64,000 nucleotides of DNA from Sporolactobacillus shoreae (GTDB taxonomy: Bacteria; Bacillota; Bacilli; Bacillales; Sporolactobacillaceae). The DNA lies in contig NZ_SRJD01000009.1 of NCBI RefSeq assembly GCF_004684935.1, forward strand, positions 62,001 through 126,000, given 5' to 3'. The notes under the pieces were generated by a model. That model saw only the letters and a program-made list of their open reading frames with translations, did not search any database and was not told the DNA's origin. Of this stretch, positions 44,314-52,892 are shown one piece after another. Position 1 is the stretch's first letter. Every line of letters begins with the position of its first letter. The translations under genes were made by a program, and so were the position numbers.

Positions 44314-45018
44314 ATGAGTATACATATTGAAGCAGGGCAAGGGGAAATCGCCGACAGCATATTGCTGCCTGGCGATCCGCTGAGGGCTAAATATATTGCA
44401 GAAACATATCTTGAAGATCCGGTTCAGTATAATCAGGTTCGCGGCATGCTTGGCTATACCGGATTTTATAAAGGGAAAAAGATATCTGTACAGGGAACCG
44501 GCATGGGCATTCCTTCAATCTCCATTTATGTCAATGAATTGATCAGGGACTATGGCGTAAAGAAACTTATACGTGTCGGCACCTGTGGCGGTATCCAAGA
44601 CGGCATCCACGTTCGCGATGTCATTCTAGCCATGTCAGCAACAACGGATTCAGCGGTTAACCATGCTGTTTTCCCCAATATAGATTTTGCTCCAACCGCT
44701 GATTTTGAACTCCTGAAAAAAGCGTACGATATTGGTACGGAACTAGGAGTCTCTCTACGTGCAGGTGGCGTATTGTCAGCGGACGTCTTTTATCGCGACA
44801 GTATGGATATCATGAAGAAGTTGGCTGACTACGGCGTCCTCGCTGTTGAAATGGAAACAAGCGCTTTATATACGCTCGCTGCGAAATACGGTGCACAGGC
44901 ATTAACGATACTTACAGTCAGTGATCATGTGTTTAGCGGGGAAGACACAACAGCTCAGGAGCGGCAGACAACTTTTAATGACATGATCCGGATCGCGCTT
45001 AAAACCGCCATTAATTGA
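44314..45018 (+). CDS. deoD: Purine-nucleoside phosphorylase DeoD (hexameric)
   Basis: 234 residues. [43 protein letters not shown]-like RVGTCGGIQ and [14 protein letters not shown] are all DeoD motifs. It cleaves adenosine as well as guanosine and inosine. Together with PunA the window covers both PNP families. GGGAGG precedes the ATG. Confidence 0.95.
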   Translation: MSIHIEAGQGEIADSILLPGDPLRAKYIAETYLEDPVQYNQVRGMLGYTGFYKGKKISVQGTGMGIPSISIYVNELIRDYGVKKLIRVGTCGGIQDGIHVRDVILAMSATTDSAVNHAVFPNIDFAPTADFELLKKAYDIGTELGVSLRAGGVLSADVFYRDSMDIMKKLADYGVLAVEMETSALYTLAAKYGAQALTILTVSDHVFSGEDTTAQERQTTFNDMIRIALKTAIN

Positions 45019-45043
45019 ATAAAAATTTCCCTAAAAAGATGGG

Positions 45044-45068
45044 AGGACCAGCCGTTAAAGCTGGTCCT
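45044..45068. terminator. Terminator between deoD and NUDIX gene
   Basis: Perfect 9-bp arms AGGACCAGC and complement with a T-rich tail on the plus side; it includes the stop region of the convergent NUDIX gene. Confidence 0.75.
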
Positions 45069-45537
45069 CTTTATTATTATCAGATTTCATTTTAGCAAGA
45101 AAGTCATTAAGAATCACACAGTGATTGTTAAGAATATGATCCGGTAGGTCATCGAGTGCCCGGAATTCGAATCTGAGCGATTCTTCGGGGTCCGTCACCA
45201 ATTTTCCATGATAGTTTTGTGTGTAATAAGCGATCGTAACTGGTTGATACTGATCACCGTTATGAGCAATAGAGAGTCCACGTAATCCAGTATAAACACC
45301 CAACAGTTTTAAATTATCAATATGAAGTCCAGTTTCTTCCCGGACTTCACGTTTCGCAGTCTCTTCTGTTGACTCGCCCAGTTCCATCAGTCCGCCAGGA
45401 ATTCCCCAACAATCTTTCGGAAATCGGCGTTTCTGAAGCAAAATCCGCCCTGCCTCGTCACTTATCAGTGCCGTAGCCCCGACAAGTATCAGAGGTCTGT
45501 GTCCCACAAGCCGCCGGATATCTTCAATATATCCCAT
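45055..45537 (-). CDS. NUDIX hydrolase
   Basis: 160 residues with the NUDIX box GGLMELGESTEETAKREVRE then ETGL near residue 48. The preceding GRILLQKRRFPKDCWGIPGG is usual for MutT/NUDIX proteins of the ADP-ribose/dNTP type. Substrate is not identifiable. Monocistronic between two hairpins. Confidence 0.88.
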   Translation of the reverse strand: MGYIEDIRRLVGHRPLILVGATALISDEAGRILLQKRRFPKDCWGIPGGLMELGESTEETAKREVREETGLHIDNLKLLGVYTGLRGLSIAHNGDQYQPVTIAYYTQNYHGKLVTDPEESLRFEFRALDDLPDHILNNHCVILNDFLAKMKSDNNKEDQL

Positions 45538-45613
45538 AATCTCACCCCGATGATAGCAAGTATATCACAGAAATAAATTTCTGATGACTCTTGCACTACG
45601 GAGTCTCCCGATT

Positions 45614-46501
45614 TCAGGCAGTCGCCCTTCTCGGGCTTCGGCTGCGTGCCTGCAGCGCCTTAAGAGCATTAGCCGCCAGCAATCCAATCAGAAGAAATGT
45701 AACTTTGCTCAGATACAGATAAGCGGCACCACTGATTAAAGCGGCCAGAATACCAAAGACGATTTGTTCACCGTCTTTGGCTGGAGAAGTTGGCGGATCA
45801 GTGAGCATAAAAAATGCAAGGAATAAGGCGGCATTCATATAAGGCATGCGGAGCGCGTATCCCGCCTCGGGAACACCTGCCAGTCCGGCAATCATAAAGA
45901 ATAAGACGTAGACCGCAAGAAAAGAGAAAACGAGAGGAAATTTATTTATTCTATTCGCCAGATAGAAACCTCCCGCGATCATAAGAACAGCCGTCCAGGC
46001 GGGAAGCATCGATAATCCGCTCCACCAGCTCTCCCCGGTAGAAAACAGTGTTGCACTGGCAAGAAGACCGATTGCCGCCGGATTAAAAACAGGCTTTCTC
46101 TTGTCCTTGAAAAGATGCTTCATGGCAAGTGCGACAATCGTGGCGAACATCACCAGATACCACGGAACGGCCGACCCTAGTATACCCCCGATAATCAATC
46201 CTGTAATGAGCGCTCCATCCGAAAAAAATTTGGGGCGATACATCACATAAGCGATAACAAAATCCATGAACAATCCCGTGCCTACTGAAAGTATAATATT
46301 GTTAACTCCTCCGGAACTATTCGGATATGCAAGGCCAATAACAGAAAGTAATAAGATAATAAAAAAGACAATTCCTTTTGGAGATTTAACGAATTTGGTG
46401 AAACTAAAGGTATGCTTTTTCTTAGACTGACGTTTCAGCTCGGTTCGTGTTTCCACACGATAATTGCGTGCGGTTTTGGTAGTCGTTCCTAATCCTGCCA
46501 T
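45614..46501 (-). CDS. RnfD/NqrB-like membrane protein
   Basis: 295 residues: a basic N-terminal tail (about 45 residues), then eight or so membrane helices. The FFMLTDPPTSPAKDGEQIVFGILAAL segment matches the ATDPVTSP motif of RnfD and NqrB, and KPVFNPAAIGL is another shared piece. This is a stand-alone relative, not part of a full Rnf complex. It probably passes electrons to the FMN-binding protein at the outer face. ATG 46501 has AAGGAG eight bases upstream. It overlaps apbE. Confidence 0.82.
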   Translation of the reverse strand: MAGLGTTTKTARNYRVETRTELKRQSKKKHTFSFTKFVKSPKGIVFFIILLLSVIGLAYPNSSGGVNNIILSVGTGLFMDFVIAYVMYRPKFFSDGALITGLIIGGILGSAVPWYLVMFATIVALAMKHLFKDKRKPVFNPAAIGLLASATLFSTGESWWSGLSMLPAWTAVLMIAGGFYLANRINKFPLVFSFLAVYVLFFMIAGLAGVPEAGYALRMPYMNAALFLAFFMLTDPPTSPAKDGEQIVFGILAALISGAAYLYLSKVTFLLIGLLAANALKALQARSRSPRRATA

Positions 46502-47418
46502 GACCATTTCTCCTTAAATTTTTTTGTTGAAACAAATGACATAGATCGGCTGATCATCAAGCAATCGAGATTCATTTTTTCCATCTTCCTAACTCCTGAA
46601 TCCATTCCCATGACAAATGCCGCTGTTGAAAAAGAGTCGGCCAGCATCGCAAATGGCGCAATCACTGTACAGCTTGCCAGCACATCAGGCGATTGATTTT
46701 TATGAGGATCCAGTATATGATTCTCGCCTGGTAAGACAGGGCTCAAACGTTCATAATCTCCTGAAGTACAAATTGCCGCATCGGTGAGACGGATCGTCCC
46801 GGCAAGCTCTCTGTTCCGAATGGGATGTCTGATGCCCACGATCCAGGGTTCTCCATTTTCATCAGAACCGGAGGCGTACAGATCTCCCCCCGCGTTGATC
46901 AAAAAATTTTTGTAACTGCGCGCATGGAGTTCCTGAGCGGCAAGATCAATCGCCAGCCCTTTTGCCACCGCCCCCAAATCGATGACCATCTGCTTCTTTA
47001 ATAAAACAGCCTGACGCTTGTCATCAATAATAATGTCACGATAGCTCGTATTTTCAACATCTGCAAATTCAGATGATATTGTTTTACCGGATAAATAATT
47101 TTCATTAAAACCCCTTTGTTCCTGTTTTCTTCCTATTGAAGGATCAAAGGCACCGCCCGTTTCGCGCGCTGTTTCAACCGCAAAACGAATGGCTGAATAT
47201 AAAATCCGGGATACAGATACCCAGACCCCTGTTTGGCTTGAAAGCTTCATTAATTCACTTTCTGGATCAAATCTGGTGCAAATCCGCTCCACCTGATAAA
47301 ACATTGCGACGGCCTTATCGATCTCCGCGTCAAGATGATCCTTGCTTTCACCGGAAATGATCTGTATCGTTACAACGGTATCCATACAGATAAAACGTTT
47401 TTTACAATGCATCGGCAT
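46489..47418 (-). CDS. apbE: FAD:protein FMN transferase ApbE
   Basis: 309 residues. It moves FMN from FAD to a threonine in target proteins. CMDTVVTIQI at the N terminus, GAFDPSIG, KGLAIDLAAQEL and NAGGDLYASG are ApbE signatures. Start ATG 47418 (MPMHCKKRF) follows GGGGAGG. Some ApbE proteins are lipoproteins; here the N terminus has no lipobox, so the enzyme may be cytoplasmic or exported differently. The target is probably the neighbouring FMN-binding protein. Confidence 0.9.
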   Translation of the reverse strand: MPMHCKKRFICMDTVVTIQIISGESKDHLDAEIDKAVAMFYQVERICTRFDPESELMKLSSQTGVWVSVSRILYSAIRFAVETARETGGAFDPSIGRKQEQRGFNENYLSGKTISSEFADVENTSYRDIIIDDKRQAVLLKKQMVIDLGAVAKGLAIDLAAQELHARSYKNFLINAGGDLYASGSDENGEPWIVGIRHPIRNRELAGTIRLTDAAICTSGDYERLSPVLPGENHILDPHKNQSPDVLASCTVIAPFAMLADSFSTAAFVMGMDSGVRKMEKMNLDCLMISRSMSFVSTKKFKEKWSWQD

Positions 47419-47448
47419 CAGATACCTCCCCTCACCTGGCCGCACAAC

Positions 47449-47949
47449 TCATGCCTTTGCCTGTTGCAATGCCTGAGTCACAGCGGTGACAAAATCATCC
47501 GTGCTTTCCGTCGCTCCGGAAACATTATCAACAGAAACATTTTGCCGGGAGACAACCTGCCCGGGCAGTGGATCAATCAGGCTTTGAGGATATGACGTTG
47601 TACAATCCGTAATCTGTACATTAGTGATCTTCCCTTGTTTAATAGTCACACTCACCGCAACAGAACCAATTCTGTTCATTCCCTGGCCAGAGAAAGTGCC
47701 ATCCTTATAACCGGATTTATTCTGCGCCGGCTGACTGGAAGATGCTGTGCTGGAAGAAGCCGTGCTGGAACTTTGGCTGCTCTGATCGGAAGTGTTTGAG
47801 CTCGGTTGCGTTTGAACCGGGTTCACGTTTGCCTGAACAGCCGATGAAACAGCAACCGCCTTAGGCTCGGTTACAATATATCCCGCAGTATAAGCAAGTC
47901 CGATCGTTGCCGTACACAAGGCGATCCACTTCGGGCTTAGTTTTCCCAT
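47449..47949 (-). CDS. FMN-binding domain protein with flavinylation motif
   Basis: 166 residues. N-terminal membrane anchor (residues 6-26), a long Ser/Thr/Gln spacer (about 45-78), then an FMN_bind domain (about 80-160) as in RnfG/NqrC. The motif DNVSGATEST near residue 145 is the expected covalent FMN site (Thr of SGAT). It is first of three genes with apbE and the RnfD-like protein. Predicted to be an extracytoplasmic electron carrier. Confidence 0.85.
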   Translation of the reverse strand: MGKLSPKWIALCTATIGLAYTAGYIVTEPKAVAVSSAVQANVNPVQTQPSSNTSDQSSQSSSTASSSTASSSQPAQNKSGYKDGTFSGQGMNRIGSVAVSVTIKQGKITNVQITDCTTSYPQSLIDPLPGQVVSRQNVSVDNVSGATESTDDFVTAVTQALQQAKA

Positions 47950-48021
47950 AAAATAACCTCCAGTTAAACTGTCTTTTTACTTAACAATCCACAGTCTAGC
48001 AACAGAATCTGAAGATTTGCT

Positions 48022-48050
48022 GAAAAAAGAGCTCCCAGTTCAGGGAGCCC
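48022..48050 (-). terminator. Terminator of the AI-2E-family transporter gene
   Basis: GGGCTCCC/GGGAGCTC arms followed by TTTTTT on the minus strand, 35 bp past the stop. Confidence 0.75.
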
Positions 48051-48084
48051 TTCAAGTCTGAATGATTTCGGATATATAGACACT

Positions 48085-49161
48085 TTACTTACGGCGCAGC
48101 TGAATCAATTGATAAACCCGCGTCACAATGACCTTGCAGACAGCGTAAACGGGAATAGCCAGCAACATGCCGATAATTCCCGCCAGGTTACCAGCTACAA
48201 GTAAAATACAGATGATGGTCAGCGGATGGACATCCAGCTTTTTCCCCATCACAAAAGGAGAGACCACATTCCCTTCGATTTGCTGAACGACGATCACCCC
48301 GACGATGACATAGACAGCCAGAATCGGCTCCTGAATAAAAGCGACAATCACTGCGGGAACGGTCGCTATAAAGGATCCAATGAACGGAATCACGTTGGTA
48401 AATAGAATGACGAGTGCCAGAACCAGAGAATAATTAAGCCCAATAATTAAGTACCATATATAAATGAAAACAAAGTCAAAGAGCAAAACGATCATCTGTC
48501 CCTGGATATAACCGCTCAACGCCTCATCCATATCCGTCAGAATTTCTTTTGCTTTTTCCCTATGTTCTTCCGGAATAAAATTCATTACTCCGTGAGACAT
48601 CCTGTCCCCGTCTTTCAGCAGGTAGAATAGAATAAACGGAACCGTCACTATGATCAACATGGTGCCGGTCACAGACTGAGCGATTGACAGAACGTTATTC
48701 CCCACAGACGTCACAACTGATGAAAGAGAACTGGAGAACTTACTGGTGATGTCCATATATGAGATACCGTTAAGATTCAGCTTAGAGAACAGTTCACTAT
48801 TTTGAAAGTTACTGAGTTGATATCCCAACTGATTGATCAGGCCAGGCATGCTTGTAACCAATGACAGAAATTGATTATAAAGAAGCGGCCCGAACCAGAA
48901 AATGAGAAAGGCGATGAGCCCGATCGCGATCAGGTAAATGATAAGAATTGCGATAATTTTTGGGATTTTTAAACTGACGAGTCCCCTCACCAAAGGCCTC
49001 AAAAGATAATAGAGCAATCCGGAGATTATCAGCGGCGCCGCGAGTGAGGTAAACAGAACACCGATCGGGCTGAGTATAAAGGTCAGTTTTGAACCAACAA
49101 GCAAGATCACAAAAGTGATTAAAACCCAAACGGCAAAACGAAAATACCTTGATTTCGGCAT
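48085..49161 (-). CDS. AI-2E family transporter (YtvI/PerM-type permease)
   Basis: 358 residues with about seven membrane helices. Motifs VPFILFYLLKDGDRM, GYIQGQMIVLLFDF and the final GIIGMLLAIPVYAVCKVI mark the AI-2E exporter family. Members transport signals, ions or function in envelope homeostasis; the substrate here is unknown. ATG 49161 follows AAGGGG; the frame extends to 49188. Confidence 0.85.
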   Translation of the reverse strand: MPKSRYFRFAVWVLITFVILLVGSKLTFILSPIGVLFTSLAAPLIISGLLYYLLRPLVRGLVSLKIPKIIAILIIYLIAIGLIAFLIFWFGPLLYNQFLSLVTSMPGLINQLGYQLSNFQNSELFSKLNLNGISYMDITSKFSSSLSSVVTSVGNNVLSIAQSVTGTMLIIVTVPFILFYLLKDGDRMSHGVMNFIPEEHREKAKEILTDMDEALSGYIQGQMIVLLFDFVFIYIWYLIIGLNYSLVLALVILFTNVIPFIGSFIATVPAVIVAFIQEPILAVYVIVGVIVVQQIEGNVVSPFVMGKKLDVHPLTIICILLVAGNLAGIIGMLLAIPVYAVCKVIVTRVYQLIQLRRK

Positions 49162-49321
49162 GACAATTCCCCTTAAGCATGGATACAATATTAGTTCTGT
49201 TCAATAAAATTCTAATACATTAATAGCCATCTGCCAATTAACTAACTTATATTAATTGTAACCTTTTTACTGGAGAATATAACAGAAAAGCAGACTGACA
49301 CTATTTGGATTCGGGTTCATT

Positions 49322-49350
49322 AAAAAAAATTCCGGATATATTATCCGGAA
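49322..49350 (-). terminator. Terminator of the 2-oxoacid dehydrogenase operon
   Basis: TTCCGGAT/ATCCGGAA arms with eight T on the minus strand, 38 bp after the acoC-like stop. Confidence 0.8.
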
Positions 49351-49387
49351 CGAACCGTTCGCCTATGTTTCATCTTTTTTATTAAGA

Positions 49388-50626
49388 TTAGAGTACGAGT
49401 TTAAGAGGGGCTTCCAGATTGGCCTTAACTGCCACAAGAAAGGCCGCAGCAGGAGCGCCGTCAATTGCCCGATGATCAAAAGTCAGGCTTAGCGGGAGCA
49501 GACTTCTTCTCTGCAGCTCGTCTCCGGTATAAACCGGTCGGTCACTGATTGTCCCAACACCGAGAATACCAATTTCTGGTGGGTTGAGGACCGGAGTGAA
49601 GAAACCAATCCCATAGGTTCCAAGTGAAGTTATTGAGAACGTTGACCCGCTGAGCTGAAGCGTGTCAAGACTACCCTTTCGAGCTGCCTGACTCGCTCTA
49701 CGAATTTCCCGTGAGATAGCGCTTAATGTTTTCTTGCCCGCATCTCTTATGACAGGTACAACTAAGCCTTCACTAAGAGCCACGGCGACCCCTAGATGAA
49801 CATCATTAAATGTTGTAATCGAATCATCCTGATAAACCGCGTTCATTTCCTTATGATCAAGCAGGGCATTGACCACTGCCTTGGCAATGAAATCAGTAAT
49901 CGTCAGTCTAACTTCATCATTGATCACATATGCTTCTCTGGCTTTTTTCTGGAAGTCGATTAGATCAGTGACGTCCGCCGTTGTCTGCAACGTCAGCTGA
50001 GCGGTCTTCTGAAGGCTTTCAAGCATGTGCTGAGCAATCACTTTTCTCATGCCGGTCACTTTTTTTGTTGTACCGCCAATTAGAGGCGCGTTCCCAATTT
50101 CTTGGACGGAAGGCTGAGAAATCGCGGCTGGCTGACGCTTCATTTCTTCAATTACCGCTGCCACATCAATTTTTGTAATTCTGCCTGCGGGACCGGTGCC
50201 GGCTACTTTGTTCAGATCCACGTTTCCCGTTTTTGCCAGTTTTCTTGCCGCAGGTGAAACACGCAGACGCGGTTGGTCTTTTTCAGACAGATCTGGTAGA
50301 GAAGGACTTACAACCACATTTGAAACGGTTTCCTTTGTCATTATAGAAGCCTCAGGGGATCCAGCAGATTCGTGACCGACAGACTCCCCCTCTACCCCAA
50401 TGTATCCGAGCGCCTGCCCAATGGGCACAACCGCATCCACGTCGGCCTCAATATCGATCAGGACTCCGTCTTCAGGTGCTTCAAGATCCTTCTCAATTTT
50501 GTCCGAACTGATAGAAACCACCGATTCTCCCTTTTTAACTGAATCACCCGTGCGTTTCAGCCACTCTACAACTGTTCCTTCTTCCATTCCCATGCCCATT
50601 TTGGGCATAATTATTTCCGTCGCCAT
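49388..50626 (-). CDS. acoC: Dihydrolipoamide acyltransferase (E2), acetoin-dehydrogenase type
   Basis: 412 residues: one lipoyl domain (residues 1-78, Lys in SSDKIEKD), linker, E3/E1-binding domain (about 118-155, RVSPAARKLAKTG), and the catalytic domain ending LTFDHRAIDGAPAAAF (HxxxDG). It transfers acyl groups from lipoyl to CoA. ATG 50626 follows AAGGAG. The operon E1a-E1b-E2 with no visible E3 (dihydrolipoamide dehydrogenase) resembles acoABC lacking acoL. A pyruvate or branched-chain oxoacid function remains possible. Confidence 0.8.
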   Translation of the reverse strand: MATEIIMPKMGMGMEEGTVVEWLKRTGDSVKKGESVVSISSDKIEKDLEAPEDGVLIDIEADVDAVVPIGQALGYIGVEGESVGHESAGSPEASIMTKETVSNVVVSPSLPDLSEKDQPRLRVSPAARKLAKTGNVDLNKVAGTGPAGRITKIDVAAVIEEMKRQPAAISQPSVQEIGNAPLIGGTTKKVTGMRKVIAQHMLESLQKTAQLTLQTTADVTDLIDFQKKAREAYVINDEVRLTITDFIAKAVVNALLDHKEMNAVYQDDSITTFNDVHLGVAVALSEGLVVPVIRDAGKKTLSAISREIRRASQAARKGSLDTLQLSGSTFSITSLGTYGIGFFTPVLNPPEIGILGVGTISDRPVYTGDELQRRSLLPLSLTFDHRAIDGAPAAAFLVAVKANLEAPLKLVL

Positions 50627-50649
50627 CTTGGCCCACTCCTTTCTGATCA

Positions 50650-50683
50650 AAAGGAGGAAAACACAGAAGCTGTGCCCTCCTTT
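50650..50683 (-). other. Hairpin between the E1-beta and E2 genes
   Basis: AAAGGAGG/CCTCCTTT arms with an inner CACAG/CTGTG stem, followed on the minus strand by TTTT. It may be a partial terminator or a stability element that sets subunit ratios; the downstream E2 ribosome site (AAGGAG) is separate. Confidence 0.45.
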
Positions 50684-50707
50684 ATTAAATCAAACTAATC
50701 TTTAATT

Positions 50708-51742
50708 TCATGCCGTTGTAAAAACTTTATCACCGACCATCAAACTGAACGCGTTGATGATTTTTTCCGGTGAAGGCATATAGAGCTTTTCCAGAGGAGG
50801 AGAGAATGGAACGGGACTGTGCGGTGCTGTCACCCTTTTGATTGGGGCATCCAGATAATCAAATGCTTTGTCGCCTACAATCGCTGCAATGTCTGTCGCC
50901 GCGCTGCATCTTGGATAAGCCTCGTCAACAATGATAAGGCGTCCTGTTTTCTTTACAGAGTTAATAATTGTCTCTTCATCCAAAGGCGAAAGCGTTCTTG
51001 GATCAATGACTTCTGTTTCAAATCCCTTTTTCGCCAGTTGGTCAGCGGCCTTTAATGCCGTCAGTACCTGTTTGCCTATACCCACTATGGTCAGGTCACT
51101 ACCTGCCCGTTTAATTTCAGCTTTGCCAAAAGGAATCGTGTAAAAGCCTTCTTCGACTTCTCCCTTCATTCCGTAAAGTGTTTTATCTTCAAAAACAATG
51201 ACTGGATCATCATCAAAAACCGCGTTAAGAAGCAAACCTTTCATATCAGACGGATTGCTTGGAACAACAACCTTCAGTCCCGGTATATGTGTGAACAGTG
51301 CGTAAAGGCTTTGTGAATGCTGCGCCGCCGCATTGAATCCGGCTCCGTCAATCGTTCTGATAGTTAATGGGACTTTCGCTTTCCCGCCGAACATGTAATG
51401 GAATTTAGCAGCCTGATTCATAACCTCATCCAGACAGCTTCCGATGAAATCATTAAACATGAGTTCTGAAATTGGCCGCAATCCCGTTGCGGCGGCTGAG
51501 ACAGCAGCCCCCATATACCCCGCTTCGGCAATAGGTGTATCAATGACCCTGCCGCGCCCGAATTCTTCTACAATCCCTTTAGTCACACCGAAAACACCAC
51601 CCCAGGCGCCCTGGTCCTGTAAATGATCAACTTCAGCGCCTCCGGCCACGTCCTCTCCGATTAAGATAACGTTTTCATCTTTACGCATGGCCAGCCGAAT
51701 TGCGTCATTAATCGCATCTGAATAAGACATTTTTATTGTCAT
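50708..51742 (-). CDS. acoB: 2-oxoacid/acetoin dehydrogenase E1 beta subunit
   Basis: 344 residues, transketolase-like pyrimidine-binding domain plus C-terminal domain. GEDVAGGAEVDHLQ, TPIAEAGYMGAAVSAAATGLRP and FEDKTLYG are typical; DPRTLSPLDEETI and the C-terminal RVTAPHSPVPFSPPLEK follow E1-beta/AcoB. With AcoA it forms the TPP-dependent component. Directly after acoA (33 bp). Confidence 0.85.
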   Translation of the reverse strand: MTIKMSYSDAINDAIRLAMRKDENVILIGEDVAGGAEVDHLQDQGAWGGVFGVTKGIVEEFGRGRVIDTPIAEAGYMGAAVSAAATGLRPISELMFNDFIGSCLDEVMNQAAKFHYMFGGKAKVPLTIRTIDGAGFNAAAQHSQSLYALFTHIPGLKVVVPSNPSDMKGLLLNAVFDDDPVIVFEDKTLYGMKGEVEEGFYTIPFGKAEIKRAGSDLTIVGIGKQVLTALKAADQLAKKGFETEVIDPRTLSPLDEETIINSVKKTGRLIIVDEAYPRCSAATDIAAIVGDKAFDYLDAPIKRVTAPHSPVPFSPPLEKLYMPSPEKIINAFSLMVGDKVFTTA

Positions 51743-51775
51743 GAATATTCACCTCCGGATTTTTTCGGATGGAAA

Positions 51776-52771
51776 TCAATAGGAGACATAGACATCTGTC
51801 GTTACTTGCGACGCGTCAGGAAACGGACTTTCTTCAGCAAATTTGATCGCATGATCTATTTCAGCTTTGACCAAAGCATCAATGGTCTTGATCTCATCTT
51901 CGCCAAGCAGTCGATTTGATTTTGCGTAGTTCTGGAATCTCAGAATCGCGTCATCTTCATTAAGTGCCCGGTCCTGGACATCCTTATCTTTATAAGTTTG
52001 AGTGTCTCCCTCGAAATGCCCGTAATCACGATAAGTCAGACACTCCAGGATGGTGGGCCCTTCGCCTCTTCTCGCGCGTGCCACAGCATTTCCCGCTGCT
52101 TCGTACACTGAGGGAAGATCACGGCCGTCCACGGTTTCACCGACAATTTTATAAGCTTTCGCGTACTCAGAGATCCTGTCCGTTGCCGCGGCATAGTCAA
52201 AAGTGGAGGCCTCTCCAAATCCGTTGTTTTCGCAGACAAAAAGAACAGGCAGTTTCCAAATAGCTGCCATATTCACCGCTTCATGAAATGTACCGTGGTT
52301 GCTCGCTCCGTCACCGAAGAAGCAAACAGCTACGTCATCCGTTTTCTTAACCTTGGCTGTCAATCCGGCACCGATTGCAAGCGGCAAACCAGCTCCTACA
52401 ATACCATTTGCTCCAAGCATTCCTTTTGAAACGTCGGCAATATGCATTGACCCCCCCTTTCCCTTACACAGTCCTGTTGAACGGCCGAATATTTCCGCCA
52501 TCATTCCATCTATGTCACAACCTTTTGCGATACAATGCCCGTGTCCGCGGTGGGTGCTTGTGATACTGTCTTTGTCTGTCAGATGGGCACAGACTCCCAC
52601 CGCAACAGCTTCTTCACCGGCGTAAAGATGCACAAATCCCGGAATTTCTCCCTTTTCAAAGATTTCATGGACTGCGTTTTCAAACTGCCGGATCTCCTGC
52701 ATTTTTTGATAGATCCAACTTGCCTTAAGAGCGGTCATGTCTTTTGCGGATGCTTTTTTTTCAGCTTGCAT
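51776..52771 (-). CDS. acoA: 2-oxoacid/acetoin dehydrogenase E1 alpha subunit
   Basis: 331 residues, TPP-binding. GDGASNHGTFHEAVNMAAIWKLPVLFVCENN is the TPP motif (GDG..NN). Closest in pattern to AcoA and related acetoin enzymes, rather than PdhA. ATG 52771 follows GGGAGGAG. First gene of acoA-acoB-acoC behind a sigma-A promoter with an overlapping cre site, so glucose repression by CcpA is likely. Confidence 0.85.
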   Translation of the reverse strand: MQAEKKASAKDMTALKASWIYQKMQEIRQFENAVHEIFEKGEIPGFVHLYAGEEAVAVGVCAHLTDKDSITSTHRGHGHCIAKGCDIDGMMAEIFGRSTGLCKGKGGSMHIADVSKGMLGANGIVGAGLPLAIGAGLTAKVKKTDDVAVCFFGDGASNHGTFHEAVNMAAIWKLPVLFVCENNGFGEASTFDYAAATDRISEYAKAYKIVGETVDGRDLPSVYEAAGNAVARARRGEGPTILECLTYRDYGHFEGDTQTYKDKDVQDRALNEDDAILRFQNYAKSNRLLGEDEIKTIDALVKAEIDHAIKFAEESPFPDASQVTTDVYVSY

Positions 52772-52815
52772 TCTGACTCCTCCCGTCTTATGTGCCTGCA
52801 TATAAAAAATAAACA

Positions 52816-52833
52816 TGTAAGCGTTTTCTTACA
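52816..52833. promoter_or_regulatory. cre site (CcpA) at the acoA promoter
   Basis: TGTAAGCGTTTTCTTACA: matches the cre pattern TGnAArCGnWWWCA at nearly all positions, with symmetrical TGTAAG/CTTACA ends. It covers about the transcription start. Confidence 0.7.
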
Positions 52834-52838
52834 CGTTT

Positions 52839-52867
52839 ATGATAGCCTATTCCTATCAATATTGCAA
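52839..52867 (-). promoter_or_regulatory. Sigma-A promoter of acoABC
   Basis: TTGCAA (52862-52867), 17-bp spacer, TATCAT (52839-52844) on the minus strand. Confidence 0.6.
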
Positions 52868-52892
52868 AGCATATCCGGCCGGTACCCATCAG

